Assembly (NCBI GenBank): GCA_954871525.1 | Contig: OX940863.1 | Location: 1,154,001 to 1,218,000, forward strand | DNA length: 64,000 nucleotides | Source of the DNA: Parietaria judaica | Taxonomy: Eukaryota; Streptophyta; Magnoliopsida; Rosales; Urticaceae | Direction of reading: 5' to 3' | Part shown: positions 47,625 through 60,456 of the stretch, in pieces | How the letters are laid out: the number at the start of each line of letters is the position of its first letter | Position numbering within the stretch: position 1 is the stretch's first letter | Made by a program: the position numbers and the translations under genes | Notes under the pieces: model-generated | What the model was told of the DNA's origin: nothing | Databases searched by the model: none | The model's input: only the letters and a program-made list of their open reading frames with translations

Positions 47625-48689
47625 CAAGGTTTAAAATACCGCTTGCCGTTTTCGTTTCGCATTTTCCGTTTTACGGATATATCGCTTGCCGATGGGTATG
47701 TCGATGGGCAAAAGGGAAAAAAAGGGCATGCCGCATACCGCATTTACCGCACTTTTCGCATGGACATACCGCATTTACCGCACTTTTCGCATGGATATTT
47801 TGTAAAAAATATTTGAGTATTTAAGCACGATATTTATATAGGTTCAAAACTACATATTTAATAAATACAAGACATAATTGTATACAACAAAACACATTTG
47901 TAACTTAAATATGTAGGTGAAATGTATAATATTAAGTCACTTTATTAGTTTAAGTGTATAATATTAAGTCAAATTATTATGTGAAGTGAATATGTATGTT
48001 AATTAAGTGTGTAATATTAAGTGAATATGCATGTTAATTGTATAGGTATGTTAACAAATTTAATATTAGTTGAAGTGTATATTATTAAATGAATATGTAT
48101 ATTAAGTGTATATGTATGTTAGGTGAAGTTAATATGTATGTTAAGTGTATAATATTATTTGAAGTGTGTAATATTAAGTTAAATTATTAGGTGAAGTGTA
48201 TGTGTATGTATGTTAAGTGTGAATGTGTGATATTAGTTGAAAACAAAAAGTCCCACATTGATAGATGACAAGAGTTTGGTGATGTTTATATACCAAATAT
48301 TAGGGACAAGGGCTTGGGCCCTTAGGGTCATAGGATTTTGTGGATGGGGGAGGACTCACACAAATGTTACACCACCACACGCGCGGCCGCCGCCGCCGTC
48401 CGACCGGGCGGGGCGGGGTGGGGTGGGGTGCTCTTGTGTGAGTATAATTATTTTTGCCGAAAGTTTAATTGGTATTTTTGCCGAAATCTACCAAAAATGC
48501 AAAATTCGAGCACCATTTCGTCGTTTTGAAGGCAAAAAACGACAAGAGATTTTCTTTACGAATGTCGTTTGGAATTTCGCGGCATTTGGTAAAACAACAG
48601 CGAAACGGAAAGAATGTCGTGCCGATGTTCCACTGAAAACAAAAAATCGACGCGAATTTCGTTCGATTTTCGCGACATTTCGCACCTTG
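47625..48689. mobile_element. hAT element, CAAGGT ends
   Basis: A perfect 8-bp duplication GTATAAAG (47617-47624, 48690-48697) brackets 1065 bp that begins CAAGGTTTAAAATACCG and ends CGACATTTCGCACCTTG. The interior contains TACCGCATTTACCGCACTTT repeats, an AAGTGTATAATATTAAGT-rich tract and a G-rich run (48406-48430). No transposase. Confidence 0.88.
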
Positions 48690-48700
48690 GTATAAAGTAA

Positions 48701-48703
<3 letters not shown>

Positions 48704-48741
<38 letters not shown>
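48704..48741. repeat. (AAT)n microsatellite
   Basis: About 12 trinucleotide units immediately outside the right duplication of the hAT element. Confidence 0.95.
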
Positions 48742-48744
<3 letters not shown>

Positions 48745-48956
48745 TACAGCATTAGAATGAAACAGGAGTATTTGTATACTTCACAAGATTTTATGGCGGT
48801 AAAATATATATATATATATTTTAGCATTTGATACATACTGAAAATTTGATATACTGCCGTTGTGGCCACAACCGTAAAATTCAGTACGCGGTTGTGGCCG
48901 CAAATAGACCTTAGAGCTCGCTGTTAAAAGCTCTAGTCCACCTTTTTTTTTTTTTT

Positions 48957-50980
48957 GAAAAATTACGGCAAAGATATCTAATTTTTGGTTAATGTGCCTC
49001 CCGTGTACTTAATCTTTGAAACTGGCGGCAAAAATACCCAACGTACGTCAACCGTGACTTTGGCATGAAACCGTTAATTTTTCCGTTGCCATTCGCCATG
49101 TGGCCGTTAGCGGAAAAAATACCCAAACTTTTTTTTTTTGAAAAAAATTAATTTTTAATTTGTTTAATTTATATTTTTTTTTCTTTACTTGATTAGTGAT
49201 AATTAATTGAATTCCAAATAGGGGTGAAAATAAAACCCAAAATCGGGTAAAAATCCGAATTCGTATCCGGATTTAAAACCCGAATCCGAATCCGAATCCG
49301 GATCCGGGTACCCGTACCCGGTTTTAAAACCGGGTTCGGGTACCGGGTATTAAAATCATAGAAACCGGGTACCTGGTACCCGGTTTAATACTCGAATTTT
49401 TTTAATCATTTTATTTTCCTTTAATTTAATTTAATTATTTTTATCTCATGTTTATTTGACTTGTAATACTTTTTTTTATTATTGTCATATCATATGTTTA
49501 CAATTGATGTTGATGATGCTTGATGCGCGGAACAAAAATAATGATGGCGGAAACGAAGAAAAAACCGCGAGACTATGTTTTTTTTATGCATTTTAATTTT
49601 AAGACAATTGATATATGTTTTTATTTATGAGACAATGTTTATTTTGAGATAATATATTTTAACAAAAAAACCCGAATCCAATTTCAAAACCGGGTAGCGG
49701 ATCCGGGTATCAAAAATTAGATACCCGGATTTCGGGTACCGGGTATCACTTTTTAGATACCCGGTTTTCGGATTCGGGTACCGGGCACCTCAAAAAAATC
49801 GGGTACCCGACCCGGTTTCACCCCTAATTCCAAATACATGGAATAACATAAAATTTAGTCAAAACATCAACTGATTTCTTAATGTGCTTGTATAAGCTGC
49901 ATTTGCCGATAAAAATGTTATTATTATGAGAAATTTTAAACATAACATTATACAAAAGTCGATCATGATATCAATTATCAATTGTATATTAATTTGCTTG
50001 GAGAAACTAATTTGCCGACTAAACCTAATTATGAATAAAACAATTACATAGTTAATTTAAGGTTGACAGTCAAACTTTAAACAAAAACCTAATCATATTG
50101 TTTTTGTTACATTTGACTATCTAAATATATAGCATGACATCTCAAAGAAATATTATATAATATGTATTTATATATGTGAAACCCTTAGTGCATATATTCT
50201 CAAGTTATGACCATTACTTATATTTTTATGTCCTTTTTTGGTCGGAACATACTTTGAAGTGGGGATAATTTTAGAGACGTTAATTAGCCGAGTTAATGTC
50301 TTCACAATCACATTGCTTCAAATTCTAAGTATGAACCGAATTAATATTTTAAAAAAAGGGTAATGGTGAACCGAATTAACATTATAAGTATTATATAATA
50401 TTTCTTTGAGATGTGTCATGCTATATATTTAGATAGTCAAATGTGACAAAAACAATATGATTAAGTTTTTGTTTAAAGTTTGGTTGTCAACTTTAAATTA
50501 ACTATGTAATTGTTTTATTCATGATTAGGTTTAGTCGGCAAATTAGCTTCTCCAAACAAATTAATACACAATTGATATTGATATCATGATCGACTTTTGT
50601 GTAATGCTATGTTTAAAGTTTCTCATAATAATAAGATTTTTATCAGCAGCAAATGTAGGTTATACAAGTACATTAAGAAATCAATTGATGTTTTGACTAA
50701 CTTTTGTGTTATTCCATGTATTTGGAATTCAAGTAATTATTACTAATCAAGTAAAGAAAAAAAAAATAAAAATTAAAAAAATAAAAAATAAAAAAAAATA
50801 AAAATAAAAATTTAGGTATTTTTGCCACTAACGGCCACATGGCGAATGTTAACGGAAAAATTAACTGTTTCATGCCAAAGTCACGGTCAACACACGTTGG
50901 GTATTTTTGCCGTCAGTTTTAAAGGTTTGGTACACGGGAAGCACGTTGACCAAAGGTTGGGTATTTTTCCCGTAATTTCC
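48957..50980. mobile_element. Large foldback Mutator-like element
   Basis: Two arms of about 600 bp are inverted copies: the left runs 48957-49218 plus 49835 to about 50180, the right from about 50385 to 50980. Outer ends (AAATTACGGCAAAG, and its partner CCCGTAATTT) and the CAAAGTCACGGT, GGCCACATGGCGAA and GGTATTTTTGCC words relate it to the small MITEs at 5.5, 22.3 and 25.4 kb. Both ends abut poly-T, so the target duplication cannot be read. The left arm is split by a hAT insertion. Confidence 0.8.
49219..49826. mobile_element. hAT element nested in foldback arm
   Basis: Starts TAGGGGTGAAA and ends TTTCACCCCTA with an exact 8-bp duplication ATTCCAAA (49211-49218, 49827-49834). The 608-bp interior is built of CCGGGTACCCG-like words. 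No coding sequence. Confidence 0.93.
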
Positions 50981-50989
50981 TTTTTTTTT

Positions 50990-51463
50990 TACTTTTAAAA
51001 CAGTTTTTTTAAACCCGCAGCCAGAAAATTCTCGGGGGCCAAGCAGTGCGTTCGGGGCAACCACAGCAAATAACCGCCGAAGGACCTGGCCGGGTATCGG
51101 CCGCCAAGTCCGATGTTTAACATTTTAACCTGAATTTGACAGTCAACATAATATTTCAAAATTTATAATAAAGATCACAAATGAGAGAAAAAGAAACAAA
51201 AATAGCAATCCAAAGAAGAGTTAGAAAGAGCAAATACATCCATTCAAAAAAAAAGAAAAAAAAGAAAGAGCAAATACAATTCCCTCATAACTTAAAAACA
51301 CGTATGAACAGAACATCATCCCGACGAAAACACATTCAAGACCTCACGCCACTCCATCAATACGCTATTATTATTATAATCACCAACTAGTACAGAAGAA
51401 GCTAATACACCATTATTCTGAAACCGAAACTCACACGGCGCGGAGCCACCAACCGGGCGTCTT
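50990..51463. other. 3' flank of PLD gene
   Basis: Spacer, with the last 100-200 bp likely the 3' UTR of the minus-strand PLD gene. No other gene seen. Confidence 0.5.
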
Positions 51464-54339
51464 TTAGGTGGTGAGGATGGGAGGGAGGTAGTCGGACTTG
51501 GTGCCCAGAACCCTGGCCTTGGTGTCGGGGAAGAATTCGAACCCGGGAAGCTCGGATACCTTGCCCTGGCTGTCCACGCCGATGGGGTACCGGAGCAAGT
51601 GGCCGGGGAGGTCGTGCTCAAGAGTGTCAGAGGAGTAGAGGTCCCAGTACTTGTCGGCGATGTGGTTGACCTTGCGCACGCACTCCTCGCTGGACGGGTC
51701 GAGGAAGACCTCGTCGAGCATGCCCATGTGACCGTACCAGAGCGCCATGCGGAAGCCGTGGATCTGCCCGCGAGCGGGCTCGTGGGTCGACAGGTGGTAC
51801 GGCTGGTACGCTCCCATCGCGATCTCCGAGTCCCGAGCGCCATCCATTGATCGTTGGTTGATGTTCGCCGACCCCACGATGATGTACTCGTCGTCCACTG
51901 CAATTCATAGCAGAATCAAAATTAGGGTCACAAGCATAATTTAGAATGTATGATTATATAGAATAAAGGTATTGAGAGAGCAAATGTGTTACCGATCATC
52001 ATCTTGGTGTGGACATAAATCATGAAGCGCCGAGCATCCTGGGCCCTCTTGTAATCGGTATCTTCCTCTGGTTTCTCGGGAGGCTCGTACTCCCCGGGTT
52101 TCTTGACCTCGCGATTTCCGAGGCAAAAGAAAGTGAGGTAGTTCCTCGGGTCCTCCTCAATGCCCTTGGCATTCATCGCATCAATGATGTCCTTGTACAT
52201 CATATCCATTGTCCTCCTCTGCCAGTCCAGGATCGCCTGAACCGATCCGCTCTCGGGAATACCCTCCGGCCACATTGGAACCACGACATACACCGTGAAC
52301 CTCTCACCGGCCTCGATCTTGCTCACGATCTTCAGCGAAAGCTCCTTCGGAATCAGATGCAGAGCACCGATGTCCTCGATCTTGACATCCTCGTTAGGGT
52401 TCCAACCGAATGAGCTTCCCAGGAAGTACTGGTTCTCGATGTAGATGAAGTCCTTCGCTCGGCGAATGGCGTTGATGTATGAGTCCTGAATGCTCCGGTC
52501 AATGATGTTGTCTTTACCACTTACAAGACCAGATCGAGCGGCTTCTAAGGGTGTCTCGGGGAAGCCAAAAGCAGCGCCTCCGTCAATTGATCGGAAAAGC
52601 TGAACATTCCAGGTCTCATGATCTTCAGGGAACATCACTGCTGATGGAGGAATGAAGACATCGTCCAGCTCTCTGAGCTTGACAAGGAGGTCTTTGCCTC
52701 CTTGCTTTCTCCACCTCTGCTCGAAGTTGAACAGGACATCCCAAGCGATGGGACCTTCGAGCTTGGAGTGAATATCGTGCCACGGCTCTCTAGGACCGCC
52801 CTTTGTGATGTTCCCGTCAGGGAAGTTGGGCTGGTGGAAATCATCATGGTGGACGGTGTCCAGTGTCCTGAAAAGCGAATGGAAGGGAGTGTCGTACCTT
52901 CCATCGCAGAGATCGAGACCTCCGACAAAGCTCACAATTCTCCTTTGCTCCGATCCGGATCCAGGCAACTCGCTGTCTACCACGACGATCTTCTGGTGGT
53001 GAGTGAACATGGTGGAGATTTGCATATCCTGGATGAAACTCCCGCCGTCATCGGGATTGCGGGGACAGAGGATACAAGTCACATCAGTGTTCTGGAAATA
53101 GTTTTCTGTTTCTTCATCGTGGGTGGCCATGAGCCCGTCCTTTTTCAGGACATCAATGGAGGTTCTGTCGTCCCAAACAAGCATGAGCACTCTGACGCCT
53201 TCGCTAGCTTTCTTCTTGAGAAGCTCTCCAAGAGTGACGTCGCCTCCGGGTTTCGGCCTCCTCGTGTCTCTGATCAGAGTAATCTCCGTGTAAACGGACC
53301 AGCCAGTGATGTAGATCATGTGCTTCGCATTGGTGATCGCATCGAAGATGTCTTCCCAGCATCGGTGGGGTTCGTAGTTCTTTCCAGAGGCGAGAGGGAT
53401 TTGGGGGATAAAGTTGTCAGGGACGTGAGCATCCTGATATAGAGACACCTTACAGCCCTGTCTCTGCGAGAAAAATGTATACGGAACTCCGGGGAATTTG
53501 GCACTTCTGATGCCGCGTGCCCAGTTCAGATCCCTCGAAACATCAAAGTACTGGAGCCTCACGTGGATCTTCGAGCCTTCCTCAATGGGGTTCTTGTCCT
53601 CGTCCAAGATTTCGAGCCATCGATCCACTTCGTCCCCCCCCAAAAGCTCCTCAACGGGCACATACGCTCTTCCGATCAGAGTCGCTCCAATGGGATTGTC
53701 GTCCTTGACGGTGAATATGACATTGGAAGCCAAATGGGCACAGTAGATGTGGAAAGACTCCTCCCACTTCGGGTTCTTGATTTCCTTTTCTATGATCCTT
53801 GTCCTTCCAACCCGGGCCTTTTCCAGGTCGACAGTTGCATACAGTTTCGTCTGACCCTTGCCGAACCCAACGGTCTCTTCAATGTTCGACACGATCTACG
53901 GGATACAAAAATACAACAATCAGATTATATTGACTACATCATGTGGAGATGTACAATATCTTGAGGTTTACTCAAGTTCAAAACTGTTACTTGATGGAGC
54001 CAAACATGACTTCTCAGCTTTTCCTTTTCATCTTAGAGTTTTAACATATGAAATGAAAACCGTTGAATATAATCAAGATCGGCATATACAGAACATCCCT
54101 AACGAATCTAAGCAAGAGCTTTGACTCTCTGTATGAGAATGTTGTAAGAGATTCACTAGCTCGAACGATTTCAGCTTAAACAGAACAATCTACAGATGCT
54201 ACAGCGAAACTCTGAGTGGATCGAGAGAGAAGGAGAGTGTATATACCTTGCTGAAGAAATTCCCTCCTTTGCCACCATGAATCTTGTCGACCTCATAGAT
54301 CGTCACGTGAAGATTCCCGTGCAGCAAAGTCTCCGACAT
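51464..54339 (-). CDS. Phospholipase D alpha
   Basis: Three coding exons, 54247-54339, 51993-53895 and 51464-51897, give 809 residues, the normal length for plant PLD alpha. The N-terminal C2 domain (residues 1 to about 150) starts [20 protein letters not shown]. The first HKD motif is [11 protein letters not shown] near residue 332, the second VHTKMMIVDDE at about 659-669, split by the second intron between MMI and [15 protein letters not shown] follows, and [15 protein letters not shown] near 560 is the conserved region implicated in G-alpha binding. The C-terminus reads [11 protein letters not shown]. The enzyme hydrolyses phosphatidylcholine to phosphatidic acid, acting in ABA and stress signalling, and needs calcium through C2. 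All catalytic residues are intact. The GC-rich third exon shows no damage. PLDalpha1 versus alpha2 cannot be settled here. Confidence 0.97.
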
Positions 54340-54549
54340 TTTCCGAAACCTGGACAACATTGAACAATCGTCGGATCTCAAATCCAGAGAAATATACAGC
54401 GAAGCTTATCGAAATCGCAGAGCAAATCGAGAATCCAGAACAAAAAAAAAAACGAGAGAGTGCAGAGAAATCGATGATCTCACTTTCTGTGGGTCTGCGA
54501 TCAAGCGAGATTAAAGAAGGAGAAGACGATCTGAACGGAGTCGATCCAG

Positions 54550-54557
54550 TATTTATA
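54550..54557 (-). promoter_or_regulatory. TATA box of PLD gene
   Basis: Minus-strand TATAAATA lies about 210 bp before the ATG and just downstream of a CT-repeat tract. The leader probably contains an intron ending TTGTCCAG at about 54354. Confidence 0.55.
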
Positions 54558-54599
54558 TTATGAGAGAGAGAGAGAGAATTCACCAAGAAGGTGAGAAAT

Positions 54600-55940
54600 G
54601 AAGCGAATGAGAGAGACAGTGGAGAGAGAGAGATAGGATGATGAAATAATATATTTTATGACATGATTTATGAAATTTATGACATAAATAGAATAATTAA
54701 ATAAATAATATTATTGTAAAAAAAGGTAATGGTCTGAAAAGCGTTTGCGAAAAAAACGCATCTATATATGACTAACTAACTATCAATCTCTCTCTTCTCT
54801 TCTCAAGTCTTACCATTTAGGTAGATTATTATTATTATTATTACACTTCATATGACTTTGATTATTATAGTATATTATTTGATTGGGAGATCCAATGTTT
54901 TATGGCGTAATTTTTAATTTTATGCCCGATTGTTATATAGAGTCCTTTTTTTTTTTTTTAAAGAAACGGGAACCGTAAACGGTCACACTTTGACAATACT
55001 TGTTTAAGTCTTGGATTTTTATGACATTAATACATGTTACAACTCACACATAATAAGTGAGTGACATGATTACTGAATTTGTTCTTATTATAAATCACGT
55101 CTCTCGTATTTTCTTCGGCTTATTTTACATCTAAATGTATACTATAATATATTTAAATTAGTTATTAAAATCTTGAGATTGAATTTTAAGATCTGACGAT
55201 TCTAGTAAAAGATAAAAACCAAGACTATAATTTTTTATAGTTAGAAATAACTTCGAAGTTTTTCGAATTCATATATGTTTAGGTCTTTTTTTATATATAT
55301 ATCAAATTGGCCTATTCGAAATCATATAGTCAACCAAATTTGTTTGACTTGGTAACTTTCTTATATACCTTAATTTGGTCACGGATTTAAATATCATGAG
55401 ACGCAAATATGAGCCTCTTTTATATAGTGTAAATTTAACTAATAATATCACTTATTCTTACACTTCAGTATGGATTGTAACATTTGTAATAGTGTCACTT
55501 TTATTAAAAATAATATGAAATATCAATGTTCTTCTTAGTCTTTACAGTTTCCACTCTACCAACTTATACATCAATTTATATATTATTTACAAAGGAAAAC
55601 TTCATAAAATAACCCTCAATACACCACAAATTTTATTATTAACTCTCAAGTTTTCATAATTCTCAAAACAATTTTTTCAAATACCAAAATATCCTTAATA
55701 CTGTCCATTTTCAGGACGTATTAATCCTCAAAATGAACATATATTGTTATGAAAAATGGACAGTATTATGGGTATTTTGATAACATGAAATTTGAAAAAG
55801 TTGTTTTGAGAATTATGAAAACTTGAGAGTTAATAATAGAATTTGTGTTATATTGATGATTATTTTATGAAGTTTCCCTTTAAAAAGATTAACGAACGAA
55901 ATGCCCATTTTGTGTCAATTTTTTTTTTAAAAAAAACTAC
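54600..55940. other. PLD upstream region and spacer
   Basis: AT-rich. Near 55600-55870 an inverted pair of arms (GAGAATTATGAAAACTTGAGAGTTAATAA-type words and complements) marks a small foldback, ends not defined. No gene. Confidence 0.5.
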
Positions 55941-55948
55941 CTATAATG

Positions 55949-57296
55949 CAAGGATCGAAAATTTGCGATAATCGAGCGATTAATCGCTGAAAACCCCTTC
56001 TCGGTAACTTATCTCCTCTAATCGTTGTCGTTTTATACTTATCGCGATTTTTCGATTCGAAAAGCAAGTCACTTATCGATCAAAGTTTTCAAGTGTATTT
56101 TTTTCGAAAAGCTTGTTACTTTTCGGTCAAAAACGATAAGTCAAACCCAGTATAGTTTTTTCTTTTTCACGGCAAAAGTTTCGATTTCTTTTAATTTTGG
56201 AATTTAAAGGTATTTTTAGGGTTTTTTTTAGTGGATCTTAAGTGTTTTGAAGTTTAAATGTTGTATATGTATGAATCATGTCAAATTTTCACAATTTTAT
56301 TCTATATTTCATATAGTTACATAAAAAGCTATTAGGTTGAATGAAAGTTCAAGTTTGAGGTTCATGATACTTTGATTGTACAGTTTAGGTTTTGAATCAG
56401 ATGTTATTGTTGAATTTAATTTTTTTAGGTTTATTAAGGAATATGGATGAATTATAATAGTTTGTGTGATTTTTTTTTGCTGGTGTGATTTTTGTTATTT
56501 TTGTTTGCTGATTTGGGGTGATTTTAGTGTTTGTTTGAATTGTTATATAATTGCGTTAAAAGTATTTATTTTTCGGAAATTGTTGAACTTGAGCTATATT
56601 TTTAATATTTTTGATGTAATTTCATTGTTTAACAATGTATATAATTAGGAAACTGTGAGCTTGACATAACTTTTTTTGCAATTTGACGTTTTCCCGAATT
56701 ATCCAATTATTGCGGCAAAAGTACATATGTTTCAGAAATTGGTTAATTGAGCTAGTTAATCGACTTTTTTGGTGTAATTTCATTTTATAACATTGTATAT
56801 AATTCATAAATTGTGTGGTTGACATAATTTGTTTTGTAATTTGACGTTTTCCAACTATTGAGGCAAAAGTACATATTTTTAGGAAATTGGTTAAATTGAG
56901 CTAGTTCTTAAATTTTTTTTATACAACTTCAAGTGGGCAGATTTTATATAATTAACAATGGGTGATTTTAAAATATTTTATTTTAGTCTAATATGACTTT
57001 GACTTTTTCCAAAATTTATCAAATAAGCATATTTTATCTAATAGTAAATAACTAAAGAGAGCATTTTGACTTACAAGTTACAACTTATAATTTGTAAATA
57101 ATAATTGTTATAATAATTTATTTTTTTATAGGTTTTCCATCGATAAATCCATCGATAACCGATTAATCCATCGATAAGTTTCGATAACGGCAAACGATAA
57201 TTTTTATAAATTTTCCATCGATAAATCCATCGGTAAACGATTACTCCATCGATAACGGCAAACGATTTTTCGGCAAAAACGGCATTCAAATCCTTG
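55949..57296. mobile_element. hAT element, CAAGGAT ends
   Basis: Begins CAAGGATCGAAAATTTGCG and ends GGCATTCAAATCCTTG, 1348 bp. Flanks CTATAATG (55941-55948) and CTATTATG (57297-57304) match at seven of eight bases. Subterminal CGATAAATCCATCGATAAC words recur near the right end. It is the same terminal class as the element at 47625. No transposase detected. Confidence 0.82.
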
Positions 57297-57804
57297 CTAT
57301 TATGTATAATTTTTACTTTTACAAATAAATAATTTTAAAAAAAATTGACACAAAATACATCTGTCCACCATTTTCATTTAGAAAAACCGTACAATAATTA
57401 TTATTACATAGCTCGAGAACTTTAGCTTTAGTGAGTAGTATGTATGAATTATGAAACCCCCTTTTCATCATGGCATCACGTGCTTTGAATAAAGTGATAA
57501 ATAATTTAGTTTGTAGAATTAAGCACATGTATATTTTTTTTTATGGGAAAATGGTGTATAGAAGAATAGCGGTTCTCCACTTCTCCAGTTCTCACATCTT
57601 TATTAACTTACAAAATCTTTATTTATTTGGTATAATAATCCCTTAATTTCTCAAAGTTCATGGTCTACTACATGGCCATATTTAAGCTTTACTATTAATA
57701 AACATACACTGCCAGTCATAATGATACCATCTCTCTATGTTGTTTCTTTTCTTCAGTTATTACTTTGAAATTGAAAAAATAATTAAATTTAAAGTTATGA
57801 TCAT

Positions 57805-58717
57805 TGTTGAGGTCGGATTTCGTCAAATCCATCCTCAACACAACTCGTGTCGTTTTGTTCATAAACGTCATGAGGGAAGACGAGGAAGTCCTCATCCGAG
57901 GAGGATTATTCCCGAGGGGGATCATCCGCGAGGAGGTCCTCATCCGAGGAGGATTATTCCCGAGGGGGATCATCCGCGAGGAGGTCCTCATCCGAGGAGG
58001 ATTATTCCCGAGGAGGATCATCCGCGAGGAGGTCTAGCCATGAGGAGGGATGGTTAGCGTAAGAGCCAAACCGCGATGAAGCGTCCCGTCACGCTCGTCT
58101 CGAGGAATTTCGTCATGATGATCGGCGCAGAGCCCAATGACGGCTGAAGAGATGTGCATTTAATGAAGCTGACCTACCCACTCGATAAGAAGCGTCAGCG
58201 ACGAGGCTTGCAGAGCCCAATGACGGCTGAAGAGATGTGCTTTTAATGAGGCTCACCTACCCAAAATGACAGTCTGCTCAGATGCGACATAAAGCAGAAA
58301 TCTGTCATGCCTTCCCTCAAATCACTTTAGGAAACGAATGATGAAAGAGATAAAGGAGCGGGAAAGCCGAGAAGAGGACTGAAGGTAAACTCTATAAAAG
58401 GCAAGAGAAGCCTCATTCAGAAGGGGGAGGAAAAATCGACACAAAAGAAAGAAGCTAGTTTTTAGAGAAAGAAACTCCAATCTTAAAGAGATTTCTTTGT
58501 ATTTTTTAGTACTGATCTATTGTAATCCAAATATATCGAGATTAGAGAGCGTCGTCGTATATTTGTTCATCATACTTCGAATGTCTAGCTAATCAACGGG
58601 AGAAACCGAGTCCTTTTTACGAATATAATAAATCAGGAATATTCGTGTTCATATCATTGTTGTGTTTTTTTTATTATTCCTGTGACTGGAAAAGGGCGGT
58701 GAAAATCGCCCTCAACA
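57805..58717 (+). mobile_element. Solo LTR with 5-bp target duplication
   Basis: Begins TGTTGAGG and ends CCTCAACA, 913 bp, flanked by ATCAT on both sides (57800-57804, 58718-58722). A TATAAAAG box lies at 58393-58400. No internal retroelement domains remain, so it is the product of LTR-LTR recombination. It contains a 48-bp minisatellite and an internal duplication of CCCAATGACGGCTGAAGAGA blocks (about 58130-58260). Confidence 0.92.
57895..58036. repeat. 48-bp minisatellite inside solo LTR
   Basis: Three tandem copies of a 48-bp unit (GAGGATTATTCCCGAGGGGG then ATCATCCGCGAGGAGG). The resulting His/Arg/Pro-rich open frame at 57737-58057 is a by-product, not a gene. Confidence 0.93.
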
Positions 58718-58722
58718 ATCAT

Positions 58723-59592
58723 CATAATTCAGATCCCACTTCAACTCAAGCAGTCCAACGAGCCGAGTCACTTCACTCGCGAAAACCTCGCATGCCCTTT
58801 ACACGTCTCGCGAGTTTATCAATCGCGTGACTGGCGAGCGTTTACACTCGCTTCGTACGAATATGTTTCGCGAGAAATTCTTGAAATGTTCATGTAGGCT
58901 TGGTGTTTGACTTTGGTCAAGTTCTTTCTTTGAGTTGTTTTGTCTGTAAAATAAGTTTTGTAATAATTTTGCAATATAAATCCTACATCAACTTTAAAAA
59001 AAAAAAAAAAAAACTATGAAATCAGACTGATTCACGAAATTGCTGCTCCTCCATTCTCCAAGTTCAGCTGAAATACCACTATTTGGCCAGCTTGGACTTC
59101 AAGACTTCATAACCAAAATAACATGGTCCACTTTCTTATTAAAAATTAACATATCATTTAACTTTTTCACATTTTAATTTTCAGTGGGAATAAGTTACTT
59201 ACATAATACGACAAAATCCAAGTCACTATTCAAAGTTGGTGTGCTCTTGTATTCTACAAAAATTAATAAGCTTTTCACTTCACATGTATAACGTTCTTAT
59301 ATAATAGAAAAAAAAAATCCATTAAATAACATTCATATATATAGTAGATCGGTTTCACTTTTAATAAGAAAGCAACTGTAAATGGACAGCTTTTTAAAAA
59401 AATATAATTAAATAAATATTTCGTACAATTTTCCTTATATATATTTTATACAAAATTAAGATTTACAATGATACACACTCGAGACTAATCATATTTTTTA
59501 TTCATTATTTTATTTTATGTTAATTAAGGTAACGGATAAGGCCAATCTCTATAAACTATAATAGACGTCAATAATTTAGCAAATCTAGAGAC

Positions 59593-59624
<32 letters not shown>

Positions 59625-60137
59625 GATCGAACTGTATATATATTAATACATACGTATATCATTTTCATTATTATTATATGACAAACACTGAAACACGTGT
59701 AAGGAAAAAATAACAACAATAATTTGTTTTTCTTCTTTCAAACTGAGTGACAACTATATGATTGCATTTGTCCATATTTTATTGGAGAGGAGACATTAAA
59801 ACAAATGGCATTTAATTGTTTCGGAAATATATATTTTTTCAAATTGTTCGAACTTCAAAAATAGCTTCAAATTGTTTCCTATAAGTCATATGAATTTTCA
59901 GATGTTTTTCCAGTTTATTTTTGTTCATTATTCAGCACTATATAATATTCTACAATTAAGAACATTATTTATGGAGGTAAAATTTTTTTTCCCCGTGAAG
60001 TGTGATGGTTGGTTGACTATAAGCACATCAATAAAAAGCATTAAATATGATTTGTTTAAATATTCTTCGGTGGATATTCTATCAATTAATTATTTTTGAC
60101 GACTTTGTTCGCATCTTATGTCGATCATCCTTCAATT

Positions 60138-60169
<32 letters not shown>

Positions 60170-60456
60170 GCTTTTTTTAAGCGTTTTGATTGGTTAAATA
60201 ATGCGATGAACATAAAATAACTTTATAGAATTGAAATTATAGTTAATACCTTTATTAACAGTTAACACTATTTAGTAGATAGAAATTGTGTAACATTTAT
60301 TTACTTATAATGAGATCATCATTTGCGAATCACGTCTTTGCATAGTAGGTTTAGTTATTATTGATAAATTTGTTATCGTGTTGCGATAGATACGAGATGA
60401 AAATAGATTATATAGTATATTTCGTAAAACGGTTCACACAAAATGATAGTTGCTAT
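58723..60456. other. Spacer, no gene seen
   Basis: AT-rich with (TA)n runs near 59600-59624 and 60140-60161. The open frame at 59872-60099 has no family signature. Confidence 0.5.

Noticed and set aside
51316..51903. Minus-strand 195-codon Ser/Thr/Arg-rich frame
   Set aside because: Alternative frame of PLD exon 3; the other frame encodes the second HKD region and conserved C-terminus.
52702..53442. Plus-strand open frame of 246 codons
   Set aside because: Antisense shadow of the GC-rich PLD exon; no domain and no start context.
57737..58057. Histidine/arginine/proline repeat protein, or CRISPR-like array
   Set aside because: It is a directly abutting 48-bp minisatellite with no spacers, inside a solo LTR of a plant genome.
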